DNA of 64,000 nucleotides from an uncultured Oleiphilaceae bacterium (GCA_913060665.1 CAJXUY010000002.1:372001-436000), one strand, 5' to 3'. Shown: positions 1-10,007, numbered from the stretch's first letter. Notes: generated from the sequence alone by a model not told the origin. A program made the numbers and translations.

Positions 1-1214
1 CGCTTATTGCCGTTATTACATAGAATATGGGTTGGTTCTGCTCCGAGTTCCAATAAGAATTTGGTCAGCCCCATAACAAAGTCTGGATCACCCCAAAGCG
101 CAAATTTCTTGCCATGCAACCAAGTGTGTGAATCCGTCATCATATCAACAAGACGTCCACGCTCTTTTGCAAGTTTTGCCGCTATTGGCTTACCAGTTAC
201 TTTACTAACCTGCATCAAAAACTCGTCAGTCCAATCCAAACCCATTGGGATATTGATAGCAGCGGCTTCGTGTTTCCAGTTGCCTTTTACCAATTTTTTG
301 GTTTTTGTTAATTGCCAAGGTTGCAACAAAAAGGTTTCCAAAGCATTCGGAGCATCCTTCATCTCATCTTGGGTTGTACCACCGGCATACATACGGAATT
401 GGCCGTCAGCAGGCGTATCGAGTACTTCTTCAGGGTCAGACAAGAGTGTATATTCAACATCCATCTCTTCCATCATACGCTTGATAACGCGGTAGTTACC
501 AAGGTAGGTTTCGAAGCCTGGTACAAGGTTTATTTTAGCATTGCTTCCTACTTCATACCTGCCTTCAACAGTTACACCTTTTTCAAGGGTAAAGTACTTG
601 GCAATACCTTCAAACATGTTATCCCAACCAGTGACATGGCTGCCGACAAAACTTGGGGTATGCGCAAATGGCGTAGGGAACTCATCCGGTACATGGCCTG
701 CTTTTTTTGTGTTACCAATAAAGGCATTCAAATCATCACCGATGACCTCAGCCATACAGGTGGTTGAAACAGCTATCATGTCTGGCTTGTAAATTTCTTT
801 ACAGTTTTCCAAACCGTCTTTCATGTTTTGCTGACCACCAAATACAGCAGCATCTTCTGTCATTGAATCCGAAACGCACGCTATAGGCTCTTTAAAATGC
901 CGGTTAAAATACGTTCTGAAGTACGCTACACAGCCTTGACTACCATGTACATAAGGCATGGTTTTTTCAAATCCTAACGAACACAGTACCGCACCTAAAG
1001 GCTGACACGCCTTAGCAGGATTAACCGTCAACGCTTCTCGAGAAAAGTTAATCTCTTTATACTCTTCAGTGGTGGTCCACATGAAGGTTTCATCAATTTT
1101 TTCCTGTGCATGGGGTTCTTCAAAATTTTCTCGTTTTTGCTTTAAAGACTCTTTATAGTCTTCATCTCTAAACAAGGGATAACTGGGTTTTATATTGTCA
1201 ACGTCCTGACTCAT
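1..1214 (-). CDS. nifK: Nitrogenase MoFe protein beta subunit, partial (3' end outside window)
   Basis: Beta subunit of the alpha2beta2 MoFe protein, which carries half of each P-cluster and reduces N2 with electrons from NifH. The frame is open from the ATG at 1214 to the window edge (about 404 codons of an expected ~520), so the C-terminus is missing. P-cluster cysteine contexts are visible: NPAKACQPLG, HGSQGCVAYF and STTCMAEVIGDD. A GAGGAGA ribosome site precedes the ATG. It is the third gene of nifHDK, 92 bp after nifD, and presumably transcribed from the sigma-54 promoter upstream of nifH. Confidence 0.97.
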   Translation of the reverse strand, partial: MSQDVDNIKPSYPLFRDEDYKESLKQKRENFEEPHAQEKIDETFMWTTTEEYKEINFSREALTVNPAKACQPLGAVLCSLGFEKTMPYVHGSQGCVAYFRTYFNRHFKEPIACVSDSMTEDAAVFGGQQNMKDGLENCKEIYKPDMIAVSTTCMAEVIGDDLNAFIGNTKKAGHVPDEFPTPFAHTPSFVGSHVTGWDNMFEGIAKYFTLEKGVTVEGRYEVGSNAKINLVPGFETYLGNYRVIKRMMEEMDVEYTLLSDPEEVLDTPADGQFRMYAGGTTQDEMKDAPNALETFLLQPWQLTKTKKLVKGNWKHEAAAINIPMGLDWTDEFLMQVSKVTGKPIAAKLAKERGRLVDMMTDSHTWLHGKKFALWGDPDFVMGLTKFLLELGAEPTHILCNNGNK

Positions 1215-1306
1215 GTCAATCTCTCCTCTAGGCCACTAATCTGTGGACTCTAGTTATAGGGTTGGGTAAAACTGTGGACACATGTCCACAGCATTTAATG
1301 CCTTAC

Positions 1307-2785
1307 TTACGCAGTGGCCGCTAACGATTCATCCTCTTCGTCAACAACCCATGGCGCTTTTAGCTTGTTCCAACAAGGGTTATTCAGCGTCATGTCCATA
1401 TCACGAGCAAAGATAGCGAAGCCATCAAATCCGTGATAAGGACCTGAGTAATCCCAAGAGTGCATCTGACGGAAAGGCACACCCATTTTCTGGAATATGT
1501 ACTTTTCTTTGATACCTGAACCGATCAAGTCAGGCTTAACCTTCTTGACGAACTCTTCGAACTCATAGCCCGTTACATCGTCATAAAGCAAGGTCGCATC
1601 ACCCATTTCCTTAAGCGTTCTGTCATAATCATCGTTGTGGCCAAACTCATAGCCCGTACCAACCACTTCCATTCCTAAATCTTCATATGAGCCAATAACA
1701 TGACGGGGACGCAAGCCACCGATGTAAAGCATGACTCTTTTGCCTTCAAGGCGAGGGCGATATTTAGCAATAACAGCATCCCACTCAGGCTTATATTTAG
1801 CGATGATTTCTTCACACTTTGCCTGAATACTCTCGTCAAAATGAGACGCGATTTTTCTCATTGATTCGACAGTCTTGGTTGGGCCAAAGAAGTTGTACTC
1901 AATCCATGGGACATTGTATTTTTCTTCCATGTGACGCGAGATGTAGTTCATTGAACGGTAGCAATGAACAAGATTCAGTTTGACTTTTGGCGTCAACTCA
2001 ATCTCTGCCAACGACCCATCACCAGACCACTGGGCGACAACTCTAAGCCCCATCTCTTCAAGCAAAATACGAGAAGACCAAGCGTCACCCCCGATGTTAT
2101 AGTCACCAATTATGGCGACGTCGTAATCAGTTTGCTCGAAGCTGTCATCTTCGTCACGTGCGCCCAAAGCCCAATCCCTAACGGCATCATTTGCAATGTG
2201 GTGCCCAAGTGATTGAGACACGCCTCGAAAGCCTTCACAGCGAACAGGTACAACTGTTTTGTCATATTCCTTGTTCTTCTTCTTGGCAACCGCTTCGATA
2301 TCATCCCCAATCAGTCCGATAGGACATTCTGATTGAATTGTCACGCCCTTGTTAAGCGGGAACAACGCTTCAATTTCATCAATGGTCTTGTCTAATTTTT
2401 TGTCACCGCCAAATACAATGTCTTTTTCCTGGAAATCAGTGGTAAAGTTCATTGTGACGAAAGCGTTGACCCCGGTAGTACCAATATAGTAGTTGCGGCG
2501 TCCAGCACGAGAGTACTGTCCACACCCTACAGGCCCGTGAGAGATATGAATCATATCTTTGATAGGCCCCCACACTACACCTTTGGACCCTGCATATGCA
2601 CAACCTCGAATGGTCATCACACCTGGTAATGACTTCTTATTTGAGGTGATACATTTTTTGGATTGCTCCAAATTAGGATCATTGGGTGTTAAGTGCTTAG
2701 AACGATCTTTTTTCGCTTTTTCTGGATAAACCTCCAACACTTCCTGTATGAGCGCTTCGGTTTCTTCACGTGTCATGACAGCCAT
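1307..2785 (-). CDS. nifD: Nitrogenase MoFe protein alpha subunit
   Basis: Alpha subunit of the MoFe protein, holding FeMo-cofactor and sharing the P-cluster with NifK. The 492 residues equal the length of Azotobacter NifD. Visible ligand contexts are [22 protein letters not shown] and [12 protein letters not shown] (P-cluster cysteines), [10 protein letters not shown] (cofactor cysteine) and [12 protein letters not shown] (cofactor histidine). The ATG at 2785 is preceded by GAGGAG at good spacing; a longer start a few codons upstream would place the RBS inside the gene. It lies 78 bp after nifH. Confidence 0.98.
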   Translation of the reverse strand: MAVMTREETEALIQEVLEVYPEKAKKDRSKHLTPNDPNLEQSKKCITSNKKSLPGVMTIRGCAYAGSKGVVWGPIKDMIHISHGPVGCGQYSRAGRRNYYIGTTGVNAFVTMNFTTDFQEKDIVFGGDKKLDKTIDEIEALFPLNKGVTIQSECPIGLIGDDIEAVAKKKNKEYDKTVVPVRCEGFRGVSQSLGHHIANDAVRDWALGARDEDDSFEQTDYDVAIIGDYNIGGDAWSSRILLEEMGLRVVAQWSGDGSLAEIELTPKVKLNLVHCYRSMNYISRHMEEKYNVPWIEYNFFGPTKTVESMRKIASHFDESIQAKCEEIIAKYKPEWDAVIAKYRPRLEGKRVMLYIGGLRPRHVIGSYEDLGMEVVGTGYEFGHNDDYDRTLKEMGDATLLYDDVTGYEFEEFVKKVKPDLIGSGIKEKYIFQKMGVPFRQMHSWDYSGPYHGFDGFAIFARDMDMTLNNPCWNKLKAPWVVDEEDESLAATA

Positions 2786-2863
2786 AGTCTGTCTCCTCAT
2801 TTCTGTTGAGTTGCAAGTAGGGGCTAATCTGCCCCATACCCGGCCGAGCCAGAATCAGTTGAC

Positions 2864-3775
<912 letters not shown>

Positions 3776-3815
3776 TTATAGTGTGACTCGTTAGAATAAA
3801 CTGCACTCTAACTAA

Positions 3816-3831
3816 TGCAGGCTCTATACCA
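3816..3831 (-). promoter_or_regulatory. Sigma-54 (RpoN) promoter of nifHDK
   Basis: On the minus strand the sequence is TGGTATAGAGCCTGCA. It fits the -24/-12 consensus TGGCAC-N5-TTGCA, with the invariant GG and GC at exact spacing. It is followed by an ~80-nt leader to nifH and preceded by a NifA-type site about 100 bp upstream. Confidence 0.85.
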
Positions 3832-3931
3832 AACCCGAACAATCATTATATCTATCTGTTTTAATAGACATTTTTAACCTTTCACCAAAAGGTATTCTTA
3901 GTCACTAAACCAACAAACCTACAACACAAGC

Positions 3932-3947
3932 TGTTACATTGAAGACA
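3932..3947. promoter_or_regulatory. NifA upstream activator sequence for nifHDK
   Basis: An exact TGT-N10-ACA (TGT at 3932, ACA at 3945) lies about 100 bp upstream of the nifH -24 element, the usual position for the NifA enhancer. NifA binding is inferred from the match and position. Confidence 0.75.
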
Positions 3948-3980
3948 TACCCACATTTACAATAGGTATTTAGCACAATT

Positions 3981-4017
3981 CCTTTTTACGCCTCTAGAAT
4001 CCCTTTTTACGCCTCTA
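3981..4017. repeat. 16-bp direct duplication in the nif divergent region
   Basis: CCTTTTTACGCCTCTA occurs at 3981-3996 and again at 4002-4017, 21 bp apart. The second copy runs directly into the 13-bp tandem repeats. No function is evident. Confidence 0.9.
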
Positions 4018-4094
4018 TATAGGTACCTTATATAGATACTTTATATAGGTACCTTATATAGATACTTTATATAGCTACTGCATATAGGTGCTTT
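4017..4094. repeat. Six tandem 13-bp repeats between divergent nif control regions
   Basis: Six contiguous 13-bp units start at 4017, 4030, 4043, 4056, 4069 and 4082. Units 1 and 3 are ATATAGGTACCTT, units 2 and 4 are ATATAGATACTTT, and units 5 and 6 are degenerate (ATATAGCTACTGC, ATATAGGTGCTTT). The first four therefore form two copies of a 26-bp unit. The block lies between the two NifA-type sites that serve opposite operons. It may be a spacer, a bent-DNA element or a variable-number tract. Confidence 0.95.
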
Positions 4095-4144
4095 ACACTC
4101 CATCACTCCGAAAACTCGAAATAAGGTATGAAGCAGTTAGCGCT

Positions 4145-4160
4145 TGTCACAAACCGAACA
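4145..4160. promoter_or_regulatory. NifA upstream activator sequence for the rightward operon
   Basis: An exact TGT-N10-ACA (TGT 4145-4147, ACA 4158-4160) lies about 95 bp upstream of the sigma-54 promoter at 4253, mirroring the arrangement on the nifH side. Confidence 0.72.
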
Positions 4161-4252
4161 AAATTGTGCACTTGTTTTAGTTATGCCATCGACCTTATCT
4201 AGCCACTGCATGCAATATCCCTTTATATCAGTCAGTTATAAAAAAAAACAAA

Positions 4253-4268
4253 TGGATCGTAATTTGCA
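4253..4268 (+). promoter_or_regulatory. Sigma-54 promoter of the SIR2-like/bfd/bfr/selO operon
   Basis: TGGATCGTAATTTGCA matches TGGCAC-N5-TTGCA, with GG and TTGCA at exact spacing, about 95 bp before the first gene. Together with the upstream TGT-N10-ACA it places this operon under NifA-type control. Confidence 0.82.
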
Positions 4269-4360
4269 AAGCCTTAACTAAAACATCGTCATCAAACGAA
4301 ATTAACGATGATTAAATTGTTGAAAACGACCCATTGGAAAACTATTAACTGGAAATTTCT

Positions 4361-5224
4361 ATGATTGACTCAAGCACAATGAATGAGATTATTGCAGGAT
4401 TACAAGACGGAAGTGTCGTCCCATACCTTGGACCAGGAGTATTGAATGATGTAATGAGTGTCGAAAATGATGCACGCATCCCAGCCGATAGTGAGAGCCT
4501 CATTCTCGCAATGAATGGTGGTCAACCGATGGCACCCCGCTTAATGTACGAATTCCCTCGCGCGGCGATGAATTTGGAGTTAAAAAAAGGTCGGAGCTAT
4601 GTCGAACGCTTCTTGACCGAAACCTATGGTCAAAAGAAGTGGCAACGAGCGGCGTTTCACGACTGGTTAGCAGAAATCACCCCTCCCTATGTGATCGACA
4701 TAAACCGCGATACGCAATTACAAGATAGCTACAGAGACATTCCTCACACGCTTATAGTTGGCACTGCGCGACTGGGCGGTACCAACTACCGGTTCAAGCT
4801 TTACCACTACGACGGTAGTAATTATAGCGAAATAGAACAGGATCAGACCGATAAGAATTTACCGATATTGTTCAAACCAATGGGTACACCCACACCAAGC
4901 CCGAGTTATATTGCGGCAGATGCTGACTATGTAGATTACATTACTGAATTAATGGGCGGCTTTGCGATTCCAAGTTTTCTCAAGGAGTATCGGAAAAACA
5001 AAAGATATTTGCTTATTGGTATGCGCTTAACTCGGGACACCGAACGTATGGTACTCAGTGACATGATCTTTGGCGCAGAAAAACCAGCGGGTTGGTCTTT
5101 TATGCCCTCTCCTACGGAAAAGGAAAAACGCTTTTGTCATAACAAAAACATTGAGGTGATTGAAGCGGACTGGGAGCAACTTGCTCAAGAAGTAACCTCC
5201 AGGCGCGCAATTAACGTCGCATAA
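4361..5224 (+). CDS. nif-linked SIR2-like domain protein
   Basis: A 287-residue soluble protein. From memory it resembles the SIR2-like proteins encoded beside nifH in Azotobacter-type nif clusters. Its role there is not established to my knowledge. The N-terminal stretch VPYLGPGVL is a glycine-rich loop such as these proteins carry. No membrane segment or signal peptide is seen. It is first in a sigma-54-controlled operon with bfd, bfr and selO, which suggests a role tied to nitrogenase, iron or redox homeostasis. The ribosome site is weak; MNEIIAGL, six codons in, is an alternative start. Confidence 0.7.
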   Translation: MIDSSTMNEIIAGLQDGSVVPYLGPGVLNDVMSVENDARIPADSESLILAMNGGQPMAPRLMYEFPRAAMNLELKKGRSYVERFLTETYGQKKWQRAAFHDWLAEITPPYVIDINRDTQLQDSYRDIPHTLIVGTARLGGTNYRFKLYHYDGSNYSEIEQDQTDKNLPILFKPMGTPTPSPSYIAADADYVDYITELMGGFAIPSFLKEYRKNKRYLLIGMRLTRDTERMVLSDMIFGAEKPAGWSFMPSPTEKEKRFCHNKNIEVIEADWEQLAQEVTSRRAINVA

Positions 5225-5252
5225 GATTTATCAACGCTAGGGGAAAAGCCTT

Positions 5253-5471
5253 ATGTTCTTGTGTGTATGTAAAGGTGTCAGCGAAAAACATATCCGCAAT
5301 GCACTTAATGAAGGGGCCTGTGCAATGCGGCATCTACGCTGCAAAACAGGCCTTGGCACTCAGTGTGGGGTCTGTAGAAAAACAGTGAAGCAGTATATTC
5401 ATGAAGTAACGCAAGTTACTCAACCAGATAAAACAACTGCCGTTGACACAGCTAACTCTTTACACTTATAA
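5253..5471 (+). CDS. bfd: Bacterioferritin-associated [2Fe-2S] ferredoxin-like protein
   Basis: A 72-residue BFD-type protein. The four cluster cysteines are visible as C-x-C near the N-terminus ([11 protein letters not shown]) and C-x2-C in the middle (GTQCGVCR), the BFD-like Fer2 arrangement. In other bacteria Bfd docks on bacterioferritin and reduces its stored iron for release. Here bfr follows 73 bp downstream in the same operon, consistent with supplying iron for nitrogenase assembly. A GGGGAA ribosome site precedes the start. Confidence 0.88.
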   Translation: MFLCVCKGVSEKHIRNALNEGACAMRHLRCKTGLGTQCGVCRKTVKQYIHEVTQVTQPDKTTAVDTANSLHL

Positions 5472-5544
5472 GCCAAGAACAACCACGTCATCAGACAGTC
5501 TTACTCCGTCTTCTACATTTTTATTTAATAACAGGACCATTCCT

Positions 5545-6018
5545 ATGAAAGGCAACACGGTAATAATAGATCACTTAAACAAGATTCTCGCCAATGAGCT
5601 AGTCGCCATCAACCAGTACTTTTTACATTCCAGGATGCTGAATGATTGGGGTTTTAAAAAGATTGGGAAAAAAGAATATTGTGAATCCATAGAAGAAATG
5701 CAACACGCAGACAAATTGATAGAACGTATTCTATTCTTAGAAGGTATTCCAAATCTTCAGGATCTTGGCCGATTACGGATCGGCGAGCACACAGAGGAAA
5801 TATTCAAATGTGATCTCGCTTTAGAGCTCGATGCGATTCCAGACCTGCGAGCGGCAATCATTGAATCAGAAAAATTAAATGATTTCATATCCCGAGATAT
5901 GTTCCAAGACATTCTTGAAGACGAGGAAGAACATGTCGATTGGTTAGAAACACAACTTGGGCTCATAGAAAAAACCGGTATTCAAAACTATCTGCAAAGT
6001 CAAATTGAAGCGCCATAA
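5545..6018 (+). CDS. bfr: Bacterioferritin
   Basis: Haem-containing iron-storage protein forming a 24-subunit shell. The ATG at 5545 gives 157 residues, the typical length. Ferroxidase-type residues are visible: an early Glu in [11 protein letters not shown], ExxH in EEMQHAD and ExxEH in DEEEHVDW. The methionine in EEMQHADKL is the expected haem ligand. It follows bfd in a NifA-type operon. An open frame extends upstream from 5443 but overlaps bfd and lacks bacterioferritin features, so the shorter start is chosen. Confidence 0.93.
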   Translation: MKGNTVIIDHLNKILANELVAINQYFLHSRMLNDWGFKKIGKKEYCESIEEMQHADKLIERILFLEGIPNLQDLGRLRIGEHTEEIFKCDLALELDAIPDLRAAIIESEKLNDFISRDMFQDILEDEEEHVDWLETQLGLIEKTGIQNYLQSQIEAP

Positions 6019-6075
6019 GTTGAAGGAACTTAAAGTGAAGAGCCTTAAACTCAAGTGTCATAAGCGAAATGAGAA

Positions 6076-7560
6076 ATGAACGCACGCTCCATAAAAGGCG
6101 GACCAGAATTCTGCCATAGCTACACAACATTGTTGCCCAATTCATTTTATCGATATCAAAAACCTACCTCGGTTCGAAAACCCAATCTGCTGATATTAAA
6201 CACGGACTTGGCATCATCACTAAATATTGACACCATGTGGCTTTCTTCGGAAGAGGGTCTCCTATGCCTTTCTGGCAACCAGCCCCCCCCCAACACTAAG
6301 CCTTTTGCAACTGCGTATTCAGGACACCAGTTCGGAATGTGGAACCCAGAGCTAGGAGATGGCCGAGCTATCATATTAGGAGAAATATTTTCGCCTTCAG
6401 GCCAACGGTTTGACTTTCAACTGAAGGGTGCGGGAGACACCCCTTACTCTGGAATGGGCGATGGACGGGCGCCACTTGGCGCCATCCTACGAGAGTATAT
6501 TGTCAGTGAGGCCATGGCAGCACTTAGTATTCCAACCACTAGAAGTTTGGCCGTTGTTAGTACAGGTGAACGGGTTGCCAGGCAAAAATTACTACCAAGC
6601 GGTATATTAACTCGACTATCAAAGTGTCTGATTCGTATTGGCACATTTGAATACTGCTCAAGGCTAGAATCGCCTTCAAAGCTAAAAGCACTAGCGGATT
6701 ATACAATCCAACGCTTGTACCCACACCTTATCAAAAGCCATAACCCCTACATAGAGCTACTCCAAGAGACGATTGAACAGCAAGCACGTTTAATCGCAAA
6801 ATGGCAAGCCATTGGATTCGTCCACGGTGTGATGAATACGGACAACATTTTGCTTTCTGGAGAGACCGTTGATTATGGCCCTTGCGCTTTTCTGGATGAC
6901 TATCAACCAAATGCCGTATTCAGCTCGATCGACAAACATGGGCGCTATGCATACAACAACCAACCTCTCATAGCACAATGGAATTTATCCTGCCTAGCAT
7001 CAAGCTTACTACCCCTTCTAGACCAAAAAAAGCTAAGCGCATTAGTAATCGCAGAAGAGTACGTTAATGCATTCGATGAGATATACAACAAATACTATGC
7101 GCTTGAAATGGCCAAGAAGATCGGATTTACCATAGCGAATGATGACAGCAGTAAATTAATTGAAGACTTATTAAAGACAATGCAGGAACAAAAACTGGAC
7201 TACACGAGAACTTTTAGGACTCTTTCATATAGTTTAAACACAGACACACCCAAACTTTGCGAAAATCATGAGCCTACTCCGCTCACAAAGTGGATACAAC
7301 ATTGGCGGGAAAAGTTATGGCAGAACAATATAACAATGACCACAGCCCTTAATACCATGCAAGCAGTAAACCCCATATATATCCCAAGAAATCATTTGCT
7401 GGATGAAGCGTTAGCAGCAATGACTCTAGGTAACTTACAACCTTGTCATGAGTTAATTGACTGCTTAAGTTCCCCATTTGAACACCATAGACAACATTCA
7501 AAATACGCTTTACCACCAAACAACAAAAACAAAGTCGTTAAAACATTCTGTGGAACCTGA
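6076..7560 (+). CDS. selO: SelO/YdiU family protein AMPylase (pseudokinase)
   Basis: 494 residues, near the usual length. SelO pseudokinases transfer AMP from ATP to Ser, Thr or Tyr of target proteins and act in redox homeostasis. Family motifs are visible: QFGMWNPELGDGRA, LKGAGDTPYSGMGDGRAPLG, the catalytic-loop HGVMNTDN, metal-binding DYGPCAFLDDY, and the C-terminal TFCGT with its conserved cysteine at the selenocysteine position. It is last in the SIR2-like/bfd/bfr operon. A C-terminal region of tandem FeSII is convergent, 70 bp away. Confidence 0.92.
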   Translation: MNARSIKGGPEFCHSYTTLLPNSFYRYQKPTSVRKPNLLILNTDLASSLNIDTMWLSSEEGLLCLSGNQPPPNTKPFATAYSGHQFGMWNPELGDGRAIILGEIFSPSGQRFDFQLKGAGDTPYSGMGDGRAPLGAILREYIVSEAMAALSIPTTRSLAVVSTGERVARQKLLPSGILTRLSKCLIRIGTFEYCSRLESPSKLKALADYTIQRLYPHLIKSHNPYIELLQETIEQQARLIAKWQAIGFVHGVMNTDNILLSGETVDYGPCAFLDDYQPNAVFSSIDKHGRYAYNNQPLIAQWNLSCLASSLLPLLDQKKLSALVIAEEYVNAFDEIYNKYYALEMAKKIGFTIANDDSSKLIEDLLKTMQEQKLDYTRTFRTLSYSLNTDTPKLCENHEPTPLTKWIQHWREKLWQNNITMTTALNTMQAVNPIYIPRNHLLDEALAAMTLGNLQPCHELIDCLSSPFEHHRQHSKYALPPNNKNKVVKTFCGT

Positions 7561-7630
7561 ATTAAACTGGCCTAAAAATACTGAGGCAACCCAATTGGGC
7601 TACCCCCAAACAAATTTTAACAAACAATCT

Positions 7631-7999
7631 CTATGAGCCGCCCGGTTCACCAGTGAATTCAATTAGCAGATCTTCGTCCGTGATAATCGTCTGACACGCG
7701 AGTCTATAAGACGGCGGTATATCATTCACTGCCGCACGCTCCTCTTCCTTTTTGGGTAGCTTCCCAATTGATTTCAGTACGCTACGCTCTTTGTCGGTCA
7801 GGGCCATGCCTTTAACGCGCATACCATCAAGGTGAACAACCTTAACCAAGCAAGAACCGCACTTACCGTCTTCGCACTCAAAAGGTATTTTAACCTTATT
7901 CTCTTTGGCAGTTGCCAATAGCGTAGTTCGCTTACCTGCCACTGCCTCGACTTTTAGATTTTTTGCCATAACAGGTGATGAAAAATACAGAACGGCCAT
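7631..7999 (-). CDS. FeSII (Shethna protein II) nitrogenase-protective [2Fe-2S] ferredoxin
   Basis: 122 residues, the same length as Azotobacter vinelandii FeSII, with the characteristic start [10 protein letters not shown], the [10 protein letters not shown] region and the C-terminal [21 protein letters not shown]. In Azotobacter, oxidised FeSII binds NifH and NifDK in an inactive oxygen-tolerant complex (conformational protection). Cluster ligands are C-x4-C-x2-C (CEDGKCGSC) plus the distal cysteine in LACQT. A sigma-54 promoter lies about 55 bp upstream with a NifA-type site behind it, so it should be co-expressed with nitrogenase. Confidence 0.93.
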   Translation of the reverse strand: MAVLYFSSPVMAKNLKVEAVAGKRTTLLATAKENKVKIPFECEDGKCGSCLVKVVHLDGMRVKGMALTDKERSVLKSIGKLPKKEEERAAVNDIPPSYRLACQTIITDEDLLIEFTGEPGGS

Positions 8000-8051
8000 G
8001 ATGGATCTCCCAGATGTATCAAAGTTTAGTGAATAGACTATTTATTCACTG

Positions 8052-8067
8052 CAATTGGTACGCCACA
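8052..8067 (-). promoter_or_regulatory. Sigma-54 promoter of the FeSII gene
   Basis: On the minus strand, TGGCGTACCAATTGCA. The -24 TGGC and -12 TTGCA match the consensus at exact spacing, about 55 bp upstream of the FeSII start. Confidence 0.87.
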
Positions 8068-8117
8068 GCACTAAAACTCTAACACACTGTTTTTATTAAT
8101 TTTATCAAAGACTGAAT

Positions 8118-8133
8118 TGTAGGTTATATGACA
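8118..8133. promoter_or_regulatory. NifA-type activator site between FeSII and AAA+ genes
   Basis: TGT-N10-ACA (TGT 8118-8120, ACA 8131-8133) lies about 50 bp behind the FeSII -24 element and about 150 bp before the opposite promoter. A second, imperfect candidate (TGT-N11-ACA, 8177-8193) sits about 95 bp upstream of the AAA+ promoter, within the palindrome CCCTGTCAACACAGGG. Confidence 0.6.
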
Positions 8134-8282
8134 AAACGAACATGAGTGTAAATTTACAGCCCAACTTAAATAACCCTGTCAACACAGGGGACAAAGGTTC
8201 GTATTTATTTGAATACTTTGAAATCAACCCTTTACAACAGGACGTCGGAGTTTGGTATACATTCCATAACACTAGTAATTTA

Positions 8283-8298
8283 TGGCTTAGTACTTGCT
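8283..8298 (+). promoter_or_regulatory. Sigma-54 promoter of the AAA+ ATPase gene
   Basis: TGGCTTAGTACTTGCT matches TGGCAC-N5-TTGCW at exact spacing, 42 bp before the AAA+ start. Confidence 0.85.
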
Positions 8299-8339
8299 GA
8301 CAACATCACCTTCGGTATAAAGAATTTATTGGTATTACT

Positions 8340-10007
8340 ATGAAACTACATTTGGAACGATATATCGCGCAAAAATTTTTTGCTCAGTTTTCAGAAATGC
8401 AAAACTGGGAAGAACAACTAAAACTGGCGAGTCGTGTCGAGATTCCCGTCGAAGTATTGACAGTACCTCATCTTAACATGTTGTTATCCTGCTATCACAA
8501 CTCTCCGACAAAAACTGCATTAATAATAGCGCTACTGCAATTAGCGAAAGAAACGGTTGAAGAAATAGGCGACCTTGAGCAATTATTAGTTTCACTAATT
8601 AGATATCTGATCAATAACTCTGAACGCGGCTGGTTAGTCCGAATGTCTAACAGTGATAGCCTACTTCCTTATGTCTTAAGTCGGATCGATCTAACTCCAG
8701 CAGGACAGGACGATCAAGCGCGAATACTTGTTGAGCTAAAGGCAAATAGCCGGGGCAAGATGACAACGACACAAATATTTTTTACCGAGAAAGACCTTGG
8801 CACCACATCAATTTCAGCAATTTTAGCGAGAAAAGGGTACCTTAAAGAAACCAAGGAAATCCTACTTCTTATTGACGAATCTACGGAAAACTATTTAAAC
8901 TGGCGGGCAAACAACGGGTCACAGTTTTCTGGTTTAGGTATAGGAATTTATGCAGAGGACCCCACATCCAATCACAGAAATACTGACCGATCCCTAAAGT
9001 CCCAAATAATTCTATCCAACAGTGGCTCCCCCGCTCGCCTTGTCAATGATGAGTCAATCATACAGGAGCGAGAACTGACCCTGAATCAATCAAACAACAT
9101 ACTAAGACCAATCTTACGGCGCATTGAGCGAAACTCGCCCTTTAACAGAGAATTAGAAGAAAACATAGAAACGCTTAACGAACAAATCGATGGCCATTTG
9201 TTTTCACAGATTCCTGTTCAAAGTTTTATGCTGCTTTACCACCTTGATCTGCACCACCACTTATGGGTGCATGTTGACTGTCTAAAACCTTATGAATATC
9301 ACAAAGAGCTGAAAGAAAAACTAGTATTGCCAACTGAGCATCTTGAGCTTATCGATATACTTACTGCCGAGATGGAGTTATTGCTTGAAGATATCGTTGA
9401 AGGAAAGTCCGGCGGCACAACTGTGCTTTGTAGTGGCCCTCCAGGCGTAGGTAAAACACTGACTGCGGAAGTATACGCTGAGATTATTCGCCGCCCCTTG
9501 TACCGCGTTCATTCAGGGCAACTGGGATTGAGCGTACCGGAAATGGAAAAAAACCTTCAACAAGTACTTATTCGGGCACAGCGCTGGGGGGCTGTGATGT
9601 TGATCGACGAAGCTGATGTCTACATCAAACGTCGCGATGACAATTTAACCATGAATGCGGTGGTGGGAGTGTTTTTACGCGTGTTGGAGTACTTTAACGG
9701 TTTGCTTTTTTTAACCACAAATAGACTAGAAGATATAGATGAGGCGATCATATCGCGTTGTATTGCCATGATCCGATACCAGTCCCCTAATGAAAGTGAA
9801 CGTAAACGTATTTGGCAAGTGATGTCTGACCAGTTTGCACTAAACCTGGACAAACAACTAGTAGGCCAACTAAGTGAAACGTTTGATCAGTTCAGTGGAA
9901 GGGATATTAAGGGGCTAACAAAGCTCGTGGGACGCTTTTGCCAGCATAGAAACTTGACCCCAAACCTTGAATTATTTCGTCATTGCAGCAAGTTTCGAGG
10001 CGTCTGA
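8340..10007 (+). CDS. AAA+ ATPase, nif-regulon associated, function unknown
   Basis: 555 residues. The C-terminal half is an AAA+ module: Walker A GPPGVGKT (about residues 367-374), Walker B MLIDEADVY, sensor-like TTNRLEDID and an arginine-finger region (ISRCIAMIRY). The first ~340 residues show no domain I recognise. No transmembrane segment is seen. It is divergent from FeSII and has its own sigma-54 promoter, so it should be made under nitrogen-fixing conditions. Remodelling or protection of nitrogenase or its assembly factors is a plausible inference, unproven. It resembles the CbbX/spastin-like single-AAA type rather than Clp proteins. Confidence 0.85.
   Translation: MKLHLERYIAQKFFAQFSEMQNWEEQLKLASRVEIPVEVLTVPHLNMLLSCYHNSPTKTALIIALLQLAKETVEEIGDLEQLLVSLIRYLINNSERGWLVRMSNSDSLLPYVLSRIDLTPAGQDDQARILVELKANSRGKMTTTQIFFTEKDLGTTSISAILARKGYLKETKEILLLIDESTENYLNWRANNGSQFSGLGIGIYAEDPTSNHRNTDRSLKSQIILSNSGSPARLVNDESIIQERELTLNQSNNILRPILRRIERNSPFNRELEENIETLNEQIDGHLFSQIPVQSFMLLYHLDLHHHLWVHVDCLKPYEYHKELKEKLVLPTEHLELIDILTAEMELLLEDIVEGKSGGTTVLCSGPPGVGKTLTAEVYAEIIRRPLYRVHSGQLGLSVPEMEKNLQQVLIRAQRWGAVMLIDEADVYIKRRDDNLTMNAVVGVFLRVLEYFNGLLFLTTNRLEDIDEAIISRCIAMIRYQSPNESERKRIWQVMSDQFALNLDKQLVGQLSETFDQFSGRDIKGLTKLVGRFCQHRNLTPNLELFRHCSKFRGV

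Noticed and set aside
7-2310. Several open frames on both strands inside nifK and nifD
   Set aside because: They are shadows of nifK and nifD; none has a ribosome site or family features.
4017-4094. Short CRISPR-like array
   Set aside because: The 13-bp units are contiguous without spacers and no cas genes are present.
8177-8193. Second NifA site for the AAA+ promoter
   Set aside because: The spacing is TGT-N11-ACA rather than N10, so it is noted but not listed as a site.
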